DNA from: Streptomyces pilosus
GTDB taxonomy: Bacteria; Actinomycetota; Actinomycetes; Streptomycetales; Streptomycetaceae
DNA: 64,000 nucleotides
NCBI RefSeq assembly: GCF_014649835.1
Contig: NZ_BMTU01000008.1
Span: forward strand, 278,739-342,738
Reading direction: 5' to 3'
The stretch's first letter is position 1, and the number at the start of each line of letters is the position of its first letter. Shown here in pieces: positions 53,237-63,323 of the stretch. The notes beneath the pieces were generated by a model. It ran no database searches. It saw only the letters and a list, made by a program, of their open reading frames with translations, and had not been told where the DNA came from. Made by a program: the position numbers and the translations under genes.

Positions 53237-54958
53237 ATGATCGACGCGTACGAGGATCCCGGCACGCCGGACTGTCGCGGCGGTGCCCGCTACCTGTGGT
53301 GGCTGGTGCTGCGGCAGCCGGGGCGGTGCGCGGCGGGCGCCGTGTTCGGCAGTGTGTGGATGGTGCTGCTGGCGGCGACGCCGTACGCGATGTCGCGGGC
53401 CGTGGACGACGGGCTGACGCCGGGGGACATGGGGGCGCTGGCGCTGTGGACCGGCGCCCTGCTCGTGGTGAACGCCTTCAACGCGTGGCTGAGCATCATG
53501 CGGCACCGGATCATGACGCGGGTGCGGATGGACGCCAACTTCCGCACGGTGAAGGTGGTCGTGGGGCACACGGTGCGGCTCGGCGCCTCGCTGGAGCGGC
53601 GTGCCGGTGCCGGGGAGGTCGTCACCATCGGGGTGGGCGACGTGCAGATGATCGCGCAGTCGCTCACGGCCGTCGGGCCGGGGGTCGGCGCGGTCGTGGC
53701 GTACGCGGTGGTGGCGGGGCTGCTGCTGTCGGTATCGCCGTTGCTCGCGGTGGTGGTGCTGCTGGGGGTGCCGGTCATCGGACTGACCGTGGGGCCGCTG
53801 ACGGGTCGGCTGCGGGGCGCGGAGGCGGAGTACCGGGAGCGGCAGGGAGTGCTGACCGCGCGGATCGGGGACCTCGCGGGCGGACTGCGGGTGCTCAGCG
53901 GGCTCGGCGGGAAGCACCTGGTGTCCGACGCGTTCCACCGGGACTCGGGGCGGCTGCGGGAGCAGGGCTACCGGGTCGGGGCGGTGACCAGCTGGATCCA
54001 GGCGCTCTCCGCGGGGCTGCCGGCGCTGTTCCTCGCGGGGGTGACCTGGATCGCGGCGCGGCTGGCCGCGCGGGGCGAGATCACGGTGGGCGAGCTGGTG
54101 TCGGTGTACGGCTACGTGGCCGTGCTGGTGTGGCCGGTGATGTTCCTCATCGAGTGCGGCTACCAGCTCAGCCGGGGCGTCGTGGCGGGCCGGCGGGTGG
54201 CGGAGCTGCTGCGGCTGGAGCCGCCCGCCGACGCGGCCACCGCCGACCCGCCGGCCGAGCCGTCCGTGCTGCACGACCCGGAGTCGGGGGTGCGGGTGCT
54301 GCCGGGCCGGCTGACCGCGCTCGTCTCCGCGCGTCCCGCCGACGCGCTCGCGGTGGTGGACCGTCTCGGCCGGTACGCGCCGTCGGGCGTCACCTGGGGC
54401 GGGGTCCGGCTGGACGGGATCGCGCTCGCCCGGGTGCGGGAGCGGATCCTGGTCGCCGACCCGGAGGCCGACCTGTTCGCCGGTCCGCTGCGGGAGGTGG
54501 TGGCCGGGCCCCGGGACGCGTCCGACGAGGAGGTGCTGCGGGCGCTGCACGCGGCCGCCGCCGACGACATCGTGCGGGGGCTGCCCGACGGGCTCGCCTC
54601 GGAGGTGTCCGCGCAGGGGCGGAGTCTCTCCGGCGGGCAGCGGCAACGGCTGCGGCTGGCGCGGGCGTTGCTGGTCGATCCGGAGGTGCTGCTGGCGGTG
54701 GAGCCGACCTCGGCGCTGGACGCGCACACCGAGGCCACGGCCGCCGGCCGGCTGCGCGCGGCGCGCGAGGGCCGCACGACGGTGCTGGCGACCAGCTCGC
54801 CGCTGGTCCTCGACCGGGTCGACCGGGTGCTCTACCTGGCCGACGGCAAGGTGGTGGCGGAGGGCGGCCACCGCGCGCTGCTGGACGGCGAGCCGGGCTA
54901 CCGGGCCCTGGTGGCCCGGGACGCCGAGCAGAACACCCCCGAGGAGGTACGCGGATGA
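53237..54958 (+). CDS. Heterodimeric ABC exporter half-transporter A (pair 2), ATP-site residues lost
   Basis: 573 residues from an ATG with GGGGGAGGG upstream. Six membrane helices precede a shortened ABC domain. No Walker A is recognisable (LTALVSARPADALAVV at its place), Walker B is LLAVEPTSALD (Asp lost) and the switch His is replaced (ATSSPL). The signature SLSGGQRQRLRLARA is intact. It therefore can complete the partner's ATP site but not hydrolyse at its own. The gene overlaps the next by ATGA. Confidence 0.9.
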   Translation: MIDAYEDPGTPDCRGGARYLWWLVLRQPGRCAAGAVFGSVWMVLLAATPYAMSRAVDDGLTPGDMGALALWTGALLVVNAFNAWLSIMRHRIMTRVRMDANFRTVKVVVGHTVRLGASLERRAGAGEVVTIGVGDVQMIAQSLTAVGPGVGAVVAYAVVAGLLLSVSPLLAVVVLLGVPVIGLTVGPLTGRLRGAEAEYRERQGVLTARIGDLAGGLRVLSGLGGKHLVSDAFHRDSGRLREQGYRVGAVTSWIQALSAGLPALFLAGVTWIAARLAARGEITVGELVSVYGYVAVLVWPVMFLIECGYQLSRGVVAGRRVAELLRLEPPADAATADPPAEPSVLHDPESGVRVLPGRLTALVSARPADALAVVDRLGRYAPSGVTWGGVRLDGIALARVRERILVADPEADLFAGPLREVVAGPRDASDEEVLRALHAAAADDIVRGLPDGLASEVSAQGRSLSGGQRQRLRLARALLVDPEVLLAVEPTSALDAHTEATAAGRLRAAREGRTTVLATSSPLVLDRVDRVLYLADGKVVAEGGHRALLDGEPGYRALVARDAEQNTPEEVRG

Positions 54959-56724
54959 GCGGGGAGCGGCTTCCCCTCGCCGGGCCCGCCGACGTGCGCC
55001 GGGCCGCGGTGGGACTGGTCCGGGCGGACCGGCGGGCCTTCGCGGGCGTCCTGGCGCTGAACGGGCTGGCGGCCCTGGCGGGGCTGGCCGGGCCCTGGCT
55101 GCTGGGGCGCATCGTCGACGAGGTCCGCTCCGGGGGCGGGACGGCGGTGGTGGACCGGCTGGTGCCGGTGATCCTGCTGTGCGCCGTCGCGCAACTGCTG
55201 CTGTCCCGCTGGGCCCGCTACGTCGGGCACCGTTTCGGGGAGCGCACGCTGGCGCGGGTGCGGGAGCGGTTCGTGGACCGGGCGCTGGCGCTGCCCTCGT
55301 CGGTGGTGGAGCGGGCCGGTACGGGGGACCTCACGGCGCGGGGCACGGCGGACGTGACCACGGTGGGCACGACCCTGCGCGACGCGGGTCCCGCGCTGCT
55401 GGTCAACGCCGTCCAGGCCCTGTTCCTGATGGGCGCGGTGCTCGTGGTGGATCCGCTGCTGGGCGCTCTCGGACTGCTCGGGCTGACCCCGATCTGGCTG
55501 GTGCTGCGGTGGTACCTGCGCCGGGCCCGTGACGCCTACCTCGCGGAGGGGGCGGCCAACTCGGACGTGGCGGAGATCGTCGCGGCGACGGCGGCGGGCG
55601 CCCGCACGGTGGAGGCGTTCCGGCTGGGGGAACGGCGGGTGCGGGCCAGTCGCGAGGCGCTGGAGGTCTCCCGGCGCACCCGGTTCCACACGCTGTTCCT
55701 GCGCACGGTGTTCTTCCCGGTGGTCGAGCTGTCGTACACCGTGCCGGTGGCCGGGGTGCTGTTGTGCGGCGGATGGCTGCACCAGCGGGGCACGGTGAGC
55801 CTGGGCGCCGTGGTGAGCGTGTCGCTGTACCTGCTCCAGCTGACCGGGCCGCTCGACGAGGTGCTCATGCGGCTGGAGCAACTGCAGGCCGGCGGCGCCT
55901 CCTTCGCCCGGGTGGAGGGGCTGGCCCGGGCTCCGCGCGCGACCGGGCGGGGCGAGGGCCCCGACCCGGCGGACGACCGCATCGAGGTGACCGGCGTGCG
56001 CTACGCGTACGACGGGGGCGGCGAGGTGCTGCGCGGCGTCGACCTGACGGTGACACCGGGCGAGCGGCTCGCGGTGGTGGGTCCTTCGGGCGCGGGCAAG
56101 ACCACGCTGAGCCGGCTGCTGGCGGGCGTGGACGCGCCGACCTCGGGCTCGGTGACCGTGGGCGGGGTGCCGGTGTCCGCCCTCGACCCGGAGCGGCTGC
56201 GCCGGCAGGTGGTGCTGGTCACCCAGGAACACCACGTCTTCCTCGGGTCGGTGCGCGACAACCTGCGGATCGCCGCACCGGAGGCGGACGAGGCGCGGGT
56301 GTGGGCGGCGTTGAGCGCGGTGGGCGCCGAGGCGTGGGTGCGGGAGCTGCCCGAGGGGCTGGACACCGGGCTGGGCGAGGGCGGTCACGCCACCGACGGC
56401 CCGCAGGCGCAGCAACTGGCCCTGGCGCGGGTGGTGCTGGCGGATCCGCACACGCTGATCCTCGACGAGGCGACCGCCCTGCTCGACCCGACGACCGCGC
56501 GGCACACCGAGCGGGCGCTGGCGGCCGTCCTGGAGGGCCGTACGGTCATCGCGGTCGCGCACCGGCTGCACACCGCGCACGACGCGGACCGGGTGGCGGT
56601 CATGCAGGACGGCCGTCTCACCGAACTGGGCACACACGACGCCCTCGTGGCGTCCGGCGGGGCGTACGCCTCCCTCTGGCACTCCTGGCACGGGGACCGC
56701 ACGACCGGCACGCCGACGACTTGA
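54955..56724 (+). CDS. Heterodimeric ABC exporter half-transporter B (pair 2), signature lost
   Basis: 589 residues. Six membrane helices and an ABC domain with intact Walker A GPSGAGKTT, Walker B LILDEATALLD and switch AVAHRLHT. The signature is degenerate (TDGPQAQQLALAR instead of LSGGQ). Pairing with the upstream subunit leaves one intact composite site and one fully dead site. The substrate is unknown. Confidence 0.9.
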   Translation: MSGERLPLAGPADVRRAAVGLVRADRRAFAGVLALNGLAALAGLAGPWLLGRIVDEVRSGGGTAVVDRLVPVILLCAVAQLLLSRWARYVGHRFGERTLARVRERFVDRALALPSSVVERAGTGDLTARGTADVTTVGTTLRDAGPALLVNAVQALFLMGAVLVVDPLLGALGLLGLTPIWLVLRWYLRRARDAYLAEGAANSDVAEIVAATAAGARTVEAFRLGERRVRASREALEVSRRTRFHTLFLRTVFFPVVELSYTVPVAGVLLCGGWLHQRGTVSLGAVVSVSLYLLQLTGPLDEVLMRLEQLQAGGASFARVEGLARAPRATGRGEGPDPADDRIEVTGVRYAYDGGGEVLRGVDLTVTPGERLAVVGPSGAGKTTLSRLLAGVDAPTSGSVTVGGVPVSALDPERLRRQVVLVTQEHHVFLGSVRDNLRIAAPEADEARVWAALSAVGAEAWVRELPEGLDTGLGEGGHATDGPQAQQLALARVVLADPHTLILDEATALLDPTTARHTERALAAVLEGRTVIAVAHRLHTAHDADRVAVMQDGRLTELGTHDALVASGGAYASLWHSWHGDRTTGTPTT

Positions 56725-56989
56725 CCGTTCGTATACCGAACCCTGACCTCCGGACAACGAACGATTTCCGGCCAATGTTTTGACGCGCTCCTGACAGCAA
56801 CCGCGATCCCCTGCGACTCTTCCCACGGCCGTCGCACAGCAACCCCACAGCTCCACCCCACAGCTCCAGCCCACCGCTGCCCGGCGGCCGCGTTCAGAGC
56901 ACCTCGCACTTCCGTTCTGCCCGGACGGCTCACCAGCCGGCCGGTCTCCCCAGGCCGCGCGACCCGCGGCCACGCAGAAGGAGTCAGCG

Positions 56990-59035
56990 TTGAGAACCAG
57001 GTCGTCCCACAGACGCACCCCCCACACCGCGCACCGCCGCGCCGCCGCCGTCGCCCTCGCCGGGGTGGCCGCGCTGATCGCCACGGCCGTGCAGTCCGGC
57101 TCCGCCACCGCCGCCCCGGAGCGGACGCCGACGGCCGCGAGCGACGCGAAGCCGGGGTCCGAGTCGGTCAGGCTCACCCCCGCGCAACGCGCCGCGCTGA
57201 TCCGCGAGGCCGACGCCGCCAAGGCGCAGACCGCGAAGGACCTCGGCCTGGGCGCCAAGGAGAAGCTCGTCGTCCGTGACGTCCTCAAGGACCGCGACGG
57301 CACCGTGCACGTCCGCTACGAGCGCACCTACGACGGTCTGCCCGTCCTCGGCGGCGACCTGGTCGTCCAGGGCGACACGGCCGGCGAGGCCGCCTCCGTC
57401 GTCAAGGCCACCCGGGCCGCGGTGAAGCCCGCGACCACCACCGCCACGGTGCCGGCCGCCAAGGCCGAGCAGCAGGCCCTGTCCGCCGCGAAGGCCGAGA
57501 AGGCCGAGAGCCCCGACGTCGACCGCGCCCCCCGCAAGGTGATCTGGGCGGCCGACGGCACGCCGGTCGTGGCGTACGAGACGGTCGTCGGCGGGCTCCA
57601 GCACGACGGCACCCCGCAGGAGCTGCACGTCGTCACCGACGCCACCACGGGCGAGAAGCTGTACGAGTGGCAGGCCGTCCACAACGGCACCGGCCACACC
57701 GTCTACAGCGGCACCGTCGACCTGACCACCACGCAGTCCGGGTCGACGTACAACCTCACCGACGGCGCGCGCGGCGGGCACAAGACGTACAACCTCAACC
57801 GCGGCACCTCCGGAACCGGCACCCTCTTCTCCGGCTCCGACGACGTGTGGGGCAACGGCACCCCGTCCAACCTGGAGTCGGCCGCCGCCGACGCGCACTA
57901 CGGGGCCGCGCTGACCTGGGACTACTACAAGAACGTGCACGGCCGCAGCGGCATCCGCGGCGACGGTGTGGGCGCCTACTCCCGGGTCCACTACGGCAAC
58001 AACTACGTCAACGCGTTCTGGTCCGACAGCTGCTTCTGCATGACGTACGGCGACGGCTCGGGCAACGCAAACCCGCTGACCTCGATCGACGTGGCCGCAC
58101 ACGAGATGACCCACGGTCTCACCTCGAACACCGCGGGTCTCGTCTACAGCGGTGAGTCCGGCGGCCTCAACGAGGCGACCAGCGACATCTTCGGCGCGAC
58201 CGTCGAGTTCTACGCCAACAACTCCTCCGACGTCGGTGACTACCTCATCGGCGAGGAGATCGACATCAACGGCGACGGCACGCCGCTGCGCTACATGGAC
58301 AAGCCCAGCAAGGACGGCGCGTCCAAGGACTACTGGTACTCGGGCATCGGCAGCGTCGACGTCCACTACTCGTCCGGTCCGGCGAACCACTTCTTCTACC
58401 TGCTGAGCGAGGGCAGCGGCACCAAGACCATCAACGGTGTCACCTACAACTCGGCCACCTCGGACGGCCTGCCGGTCACCGGCATCGGCCGCGCCAAGGC
58501 GGAGAAGATCTGGTTCCGCGCGCTCACCACGAAGTTCACCTCCACCACCAACTACGCGGGCGCCCGCACCGGCACCCTGGCGGCGGCCGGTGAGCTGTAC
58601 GGCACGACCAGCGCCGAGTACAAGGCCGTGCAGGACGCCTGGGCGGGCGTCAGCGTCGGCTCCCGCCCCGGTGACGGCGGTGGCGGCGGCACCTCCTTCG
58701 AGAACACCGCCGACGTGTCGATCCCGGACTACGGTTCCGCGGTGACGTCCCCGGTCACCGTCACCGGACGGTCGGGCAACGCGCCGTCCAACCTCCAGGT
58801 CGCGGTCGACATCGTGCACACCTACAGCGGTGACCTGATCGTCGACCTGGTCGCCCCGGACGGCACGGTGTACAACCTGCGCAACCGCACCGGCGGCTCC
58901 GCGGACAACATCAACCAGACCTTCACGGTCAACGCCTCCGCCGAGACCGCCAACGGCACCTGGCAGCTGCGCGTGCAGGACCGGGCACGCTACGACACCG
59001 GCTACATCAACAGCTGGAAGCTCACCTTCCCGTAG
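56990..59035 (+). CDS. Secreted M4 (thermolysin-like) neutral zinc metalloprotease with P-domain
   Basis: 681 residues from a TTG with AAGGAG at 7 bp. A Sec signal with twin basic region (residues 1-40), an FTP/PepSY propeptide (about 60-215), and the M4 catalytic domain with HEMTH zinc site and GGLNEATSDIFG third ligand, plus a late SSGPANHFFYLLS His segment. A C-terminal proprotein-convertase P-domain (about 580-681) ends in RDTGYINSWKL-type sequence. It digests extracellular protein. The 265 bp upstream (56725-56989) hold no gene; 56755-56800 is A+T-richer and likely carries the promoter. Confidence 0.95.
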   Translation: MRTRSSHRRTPHTAHRRAAAVALAGVAALIATAVQSGSATAAPERTPTAASDAKPGSESVRLTPAQRAALIREADAAKAQTAKDLGLGAKEKLVVRDVLKDRDGTVHVRYERTYDGLPVLGGDLVVQGDTAGEAASVVKATRAAVKPATTTATVPAAKAEQQALSAAKAEKAESPDVDRAPRKVIWAADGTPVVAYETVVGGLQHDGTPQELHVVTDATTGEKLYEWQAVHNGTGHTVYSGTVDLTTTQSGSTYNLTDGARGGHKTYNLNRGTSGTGTLFSGSDDVWGNGTPSNLESAAADAHYGAALTWDYYKNVHGRSGIRGDGVGAYSRVHYGNNYVNAFWSDSCFCMTYGDGSGNANPLTSIDVAAHEMTHGLTSNTAGLVYSGESGGLNEATSDIFGATVEFYANNSSDVGDYLIGEEIDINGDGTPLRYMDKPSKDGASKDYWYSGIGSVDVHYSSGPANHFFYLLSEGSGTKTINGVTYNSATSDGLPVTGIGRAKAEKIWFRALTTKFTSTTNYAGARTGTLAAAGELYGTTSAEYKAVQDAWAGVSVGSRPGDGGGGGTSFENTADVSIPDYGSAVTSPVTVTGRSGNAPSNLQVAVDIVHTYSGDLIVDLVAPDGTVYNLRNRTGGSADNINQTFTVNASAETANGTWQLRVQDRARYDTGYINSWKLTFP

Positions 59036-59093
59036 ACCGGGGACACGTCCCCCGAGCGGCGCCCCGCCTTTCTCCACGGCGTGGGCGCCGCCC

Positions 59094-59099
59094 TACTCT
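59094..59099 (+). promoter_or_regulatory. -10-like TACTCT 8 bp before the DUF1990 start (leaderless candidate)
   Basis: TACTCT fits TAnnnT and is 8 nt from the ATG at 59108, the same geometry as at 49493. No ribosome-binding site precedes the ATG. The -35 is weak. Confidence 0.4.
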
Positions 59100-59107
59100 T
59101 GGGTCCC

Positions 59108-59629
59108 ATGTCTTCGGCGGACTTCACCTACGACCACGTCGGCGCGACCCGGGACCCCGGTTTCTGCCCTCCCGGCTTCCACCCCCTGCGGGTGCGCACC
59201 CGCCTCGGCGAGGGCGAGGCGGTCTTCCGGCAGGCCGCGGAGGCGCTGCTCACCTGGGAGCTGCACCGGGAACTCGGTGTCGGCATCGAGACCGGCGCCG
59301 ACCGGGCGGCCCCCGGCGTCGACGTCACCATCACCCTCGCGGGGGTGGTCAGGGCGCCGTGCCGGGTGGTGTGGACGGTGGAGGAGTACCGCAGGGCGGG
59401 CTGGGCGTACGGCACGCTGACCGGGCACCCGGAGAGCGGCGAGGAGGCCTTCGTGGTGGACCGCACCGGCGACGGGACGGTGTGGCTGACCGTCTCGGCG
59501 TTCAGCCGGCCGGCCCGCTGGTACTCCCGCGCGGGCGGTCCGGCCACCCGTGGCCTCCAGCACGCCTACGCCCGCCGCTGCGGCAAGACCCTCCGCCGCC
59601 TCGCCACTCAGGGCCTCAAGGAGTTCTGA
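59108..59629 (+). CDS. DUF1990-family protein
   Basis: 173 residues. It shows the DUF1990 order: FTYDHVGATRD at the start, FHPLRVRTRLGEGEAVF, WELHRELGV, RVVWTVEEYRRAGWAYGTLTGHPESGEEAF and a final FSRPARWYSRAGGPATRGLQ. The family is found in actinobacteria and plants; its function is unknown. It stands alone and converges with glgP. Confidence 0.85.
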   Translation: MSSADFTYDHVGATRDPGFCPPGFHPLRVRTRLGEGEAVFRQAAEALLTWELHRELGVGIETGADRAAPGVDVTITLAGVVRAPCRVVWTVEEYRRAGWAYGTLTGHPESGEEAFVVDRTGDGTVWLTVSAFSRPARWYSRAGGPATRGLQHAYARRCGKTLRRLATQGLKEF

Positions 59630-59683
59630 CACCCCCGGCTTCCCCAGGTGCCGGCCTGCGGGCAGTCGTGCCGCAGGGCGGGA

Positions 59684-59762
59684 CGGGTGGGCGCCGGGGG
59701 TCCCCCCTCCGGGGGTCCCCCCTCCGGGGGGAGACCCCGGCGGGACGCGGCGCGCCCACCCG
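59684..59762. terminator. Large GC hairpin between convergent DUF1990 gene and glgP
   Basis: An outer stem GGGTGGGCGC / GCGCCCACCC flanks an inner one (59692-59707 with 59726-59742), with two copies of gggggtccccccctcc-like sequence at the tip. It is placed to stop both convergent transcripts. The rest of the 170-bp gap has no gene. Confidence 0.6.
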
Positions 59763-59799
59763 CGCGACCCGCCACGCACCCCGGGTCACGGCACGGCCC

Positions 59800-62448
59800 T
59801 CACCGCATCAGCACCCCGGCCCCCTCCACCACGTCCTCCGACGGCACCGCCAGCAACCCCGGCTCCGCCCCGGAAGCCAGCAGCCGGTGACTCGGCAGGA
59901 TCCGGACCGTGTACCCGAACGGCCCCGTCCGGTCCAGCGTCAGCGGCCCCTCGTACACCCAGCGCCCCTCCTCGTCCGCCGCCCCGACCGGCTTGAGCGG
60001 CACGGCGGCCGCCCCGGCGATCCGGTCCTCCTCGTCCACCCGCCCGGACACCGCCTGCACCTCGACGTCCTCCGGCTTCAGCCCGCCGAGCGTCACCCGC
60101 ACCCGCAGCCCGAGCGTGCTGCCGAGTTCCGCCGTGGCCGTCGCCACGGACGTCTCGACGTGGTCGACGGCCACCCCGTGCCAGGCGGCCCGCACCCTCG
60201 CCTTCCACCCGGCCAGTGCCCGCGCGGACTCCGGGTCCATCGCACGGTGCGCGTGGGCCGCGGGCGCGTACAGCCGCTCGACGTACTCCCGGACCATGCG
60301 CCCGGCGAGCACCTTCGGGCCGAGCAGGCTCAGCGTCCGCCGCACCATCTCGATCCAGCGGTCCGGCAGCCCGCTGCGCCCGCGTTCGTAGAAGGAGCGG
60401 GTCACCCGCTGCTCCAGCAAGTCGTACAGCGCCGCGGCCTCTATGTCGTCGCGCCGGTCCGGATCGTCCCCCACTGCCGAAAGCGTGGGGGTGCCCCCGA
60501 CCGCGCCGTCCGCGGTGGGGATGGCCCACCCGAAGTCGGGCTGGAACCACTCGTCCCACCAGCCGTCCAGCACCGACAGGTTGAGGCAGCCGTTCAGCGC
60601 GGCCTTCATGCCGCTGGTGCCGCACGCCTCCAGCGGCCTGAGCGGGTTGTTCAGCCAGATGTCGCAGCCGGGGTAGAGCTTCTGCGCCATGGCCATGCCG
60701 TAGTCGGGCAGGAACACGATCCGGTGGCGCACACGCGGGTCGTCGGCGAAGCGGACCAGTTCCTGGATGAGCCGCTTGCCGCCGTCGTCCGCCGGGTGCG
60801 CCTTGCCCGCGATGACGATCTGCACCGGCCGCTCGGGGTGCAGCAACAGGTCCGTCAGCCGGTCCCGGTCGCGCAGCATCAGCGTCAGCCGCTTGTACGA
60901 CGGGACGCGCCGGGCGAACCCGATGGTCAGCACGTCCGGGTCGAGCACGCCGTCGATCCAGCCCAGCTCGGCCGTCCCGGCGCCGCGCTGCCGCCAGGAG
61001 GCGCGCAGCCGTTCGCGGACCTCCAGCACCAGCAGTTCCCGCAGGGAGCGGCGCAGCTCCCAGATCTCCTCGTCGGGGATGTCCGCGACGGAGTCCCAGC
61101 GGTCGGAGTCGCCGATGCTCAGGGCCTCCTCGGCGCGCTGGGTGCCGATCTGGCGGGCGCCGAGCCGGAACACCTCGGGGGCGACCCAGGTGGGCGCGTG
61201 CACCCCGTTGGTCACGGAGGTGATGGGCACCTCCTCCGGGTCGAAGCCGGGCCACAGGCCGGAGAACATCTCCCGGCTGACCCGGCCGTGCAGCAGGGAC
61301 ACCCCGTTGGCGCGCTGGGCCAGCCGCAGCCCCATCACCGCCATGTTGAACAGGCCGGGCTCGCCGCCGGGGTAGGTCTCCATGCCGAGCCGGAGGATGC
61401 GGTCGACCTCCATGCCGGGCAGTTCGGCGTGCGGGCCGAAATGCCGGGCGACCAGTTCGCGGTCGAAGCGGTCGATGCCGGCCGGGACGGGCGTGTGGGT
61501 GGTGAACACGGTCCCCGCCCGGACGGCCTCCAGCGCGGCGTCGAAGTCCAGTCCGTGGGCGCGCAGTTCGGCGATGCGTTCCAGGCCCAGGAAGCCGGCG
61601 TGGCCCTCGTTGGTGTGGAACACCTCGGGCTCGGCGTGCCCGGTGAGGCGGCAGTAGGCGCGCACCGCGCGGACACCTCCTATGCCGAGCAGCATCTCCT
61701 GGAGCAGCCGGTGCTCGCTGCCGCCGCCGTAGAGCCGGTCGGTGACCCCGCGCTCGCCGAGGTCGTTCTCCTCGACGTCGGAGTCCAGCAGCAGCAGCGG
61801 GATCCTGCCCACCTGGGCCAGCCAGATCCGGGCGCGCAGGGAGCGGTCGCCCGGCAGGGCGAGGGTGATCCGGGCAGGTGTGCCGTCGGCCTCCTTGAGC
61901 TGGTCCAGGGGCAGCTCGTTGGGGTCGAGGACGGGGTAGTGCTCCTGCTGCCAGCCGTCCCGGGACAGGGACTGGCGGAAGTAGCCGTGCCGGTACAGCA
62001 GCCCGACGCCGATGAGGGGGGCGCCGAGGTCGCTGGCGGCCTTCAGATGGTCGCCGGCCAGGATGCCGAGCCCCCCGGAGTACTGCGGCAGCGCGGCCGT
62101 GATGCCGAACTCCGGGGAGAAGTAGGCGACGGCGGCGGGCGGCCGGCCGGGCTGCGCCTGGTACCAGCGGTCGCCGGTCATGTAGGCGCGCAGATCGTCC
62201 GCGACCGCCTCGAGGCGGCTCAGGAAGTCACGGTCCCCGGCCAGCTCGGCGAGCCGCTCGGGCGCCACGCTGCCGAGCAGCCGTACGGGGTCGCCTCCGG
62301 CGGCCGCCCAGCGCTCGGGGTCGACGGAGCGGAACAGGTCCCGGGTCCCGGCGTGCCAGGACCAGCGCAGATTGCGGGCCAGATCGCTCAGCGGCCGGAG
62401 GGATTCGGGGAGCACGGGTCGGACGGTGAATCGACGGATCGCCTTCAC
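59800..62448 (-). CDS. glgP: Alpha-glucan (glycogen/maltodextrin) phosphorylase
   Basis: 882 residues from a GTG with GAGGTGG upstream. It is the GT35 phosphorylase of the shorter actinobacterial type: N-terminal LARNLRWSWH, YFSPEFGITAALPQYSGGLGILAGDH, VFHTNEGHAGF, and the PLP lysine in EACGTSGMKAALNG. It releases glucose 1-phosphate (or, in the GlgE context, uses maltooligosaccharides). It is divergent from glgE across 875 bp. Confidence 0.95.
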   Translation of the reverse strand: MKAIRRFTVRPVLPESLRPLSDLARNLRWSWHAGTRDLFRSVDPERWAAAGGDPVRLLGSVAPERLAELAGDRDFLSRLEAVADDLRAYMTGDRWYQAQPGRPPAAVAYFSPEFGITAALPQYSGGLGILAGDHLKAASDLGAPLIGVGLLYRHGYFRQSLSRDGWQQEHYPVLDPNELPLDQLKEADGTPARITLALPGDRSLRARIWLAQVGRIPLLLLDSDVEENDLGERGVTDRLYGGGSEHRLLQEMLLGIGGVRAVRAYCRLTGHAEPEVFHTNEGHAGFLGLERIAELRAHGLDFDAALEAVRAGTVFTTHTPVPAGIDRFDRELVARHFGPHAELPGMEVDRILRLGMETYPGGEPGLFNMAVMGLRLAQRANGVSLLHGRVSREMFSGLWPGFDPEEVPITSVTNGVHAPTWVAPEVFRLGARQIGTQRAEEALSIGDSDRWDSVADIPDEEIWELRRSLRELLVLEVRERLRASWRQRGAGTAELGWIDGVLDPDVLTIGFARRVPSYKRLTLMLRDRDRLTDLLLHPERPVQIVIAGKAHPADDGGKRLIQELVRFADDPRVRHRIVFLPDYGMAMAQKLYPGCDIWLNNPLRPLEACGTSGMKAALNGCLNLSVLDGWWDEWFQPDFGWAIPTADGAVGGTPTLSAVGDDPDRRDDIEAAALYDLLEQRVTRSFYERGRSGLPDRWIEMVRRTLSLLGPKVLAGRMVREYVERLYAPAAHAHRAMDPESARALAGWKARVRAAWHGVAVDHVETSVATATAELGSTLGLRVRVTLGGLKPEDVEVQAVSGRVDEEDRIAGAAAVPLKPVGAADEEGRWVYEGPLTLDRTGPFGYTVRILPSHRLLASGAEPGLLAVPSEDVVEGAGVLMR

Positions 62449-63323
62449 AAGCCACCTCGGCGCGTTCGTGAGAGACGCGGTGTGCGTCCGGGCATCCCTG
62501 CCGACAGTACCGGCGCGGGCACGGTCCGCGCGGGAGGCCGGGGGACACGGGTACCTCCACAGCCCTGTCCAAACGATTCACCTCAGGACGGACATGGCCG
62601 ATTCCGCCCCCATGGGCGCCCTTGTCGCGCTTCGCCCCCGCGTCGCGCACCGCCCTCCCCCGCCTCCGGCGTCACACCACGGTCGCCGCGGGCGACGTGG
62701 AGGGGCCGCCCTCCGGTGCTCGCCGACGGGAGCGGACGGGGCCGTCACGGCCCGCGCGGGCGGCCGGCAGGACAAGAATCCGGCCTTTTCCCACCACGGT
62801 CCGGCGCCGGTTTCGTCCGGTCCGGGGGCGCCGGTCACCTCGGTGCCGGTTCGGGGCGCCGTCACGCGCGCCACGTGCGCCGGTACGGCGGCGGCCTCCC
62901 CGCACACGGTGGCGCCGCCCCTCGCCGGGCACCGGCGGGCGACGCCGGGGAAGGGGACGAAAGCACTGGTCGACGGGGTGTGGAGCGGGAAGGCGCCGGG
63001 GTGCGGGGCCGGCTCGCGGAACCGGTTCCTCAGGGTCCCGGGCCCGGGCGGGGGCCCGGGCGCGGGGCCTCGCGCCGGTGACCCCGGCGTGACCCCCGCC
63101 CGAGTGGGCACGAGCCCAGCAGGGACCCTCCGGGGGCCGTCTCCGACGCGTGCGGACGGGGCCGGTCTTGTGTGTCGACATACGCGTGAGTAGTTAACAA
63201 AGTGCCGGATTGCCCACCCGAACAGTGTGGGAAGGCTCCTGCGGGTACACCCCACAGAAACCCCGCAGGACCCACCTCCCCACAGTCATCAGCCCACCGA
63301 CGTTGACGCGGACAGGAGCGGTC
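62449..63323. other. 875-bp glgP-glgE divergent region
   Basis: I see no convincing gene. A plus-strand frame from 62594 to 63193 is open but Arg/Gly/Pro-rich, without domain, ribosome site or coding-type composition. GC-palindromes lie at 63037-63075. The right end (63165-63200) is A+T-richer and carries the predicted glgE promoter, leaving a leader of about 120 bp. The length is unusual for this compact stretch. Confidence 0.6.
63168..63196 (+). promoter_or_regulatory. Predicted housekeeping-type promoter of glgE
   Basis: TTGTGT (63168-63173), 17 bp, TAGTTA (63191-63196). It fits the HrdB pattern, with transcription starting about 120 bp before the glgE ATG. Confidence 0.55.

Noticed and set aside
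62594..63193. Possible small gene between glgP and glgE
   Set aside because: Arg/Pro/Gly-rich, no domain, no start context; treated as spacer.
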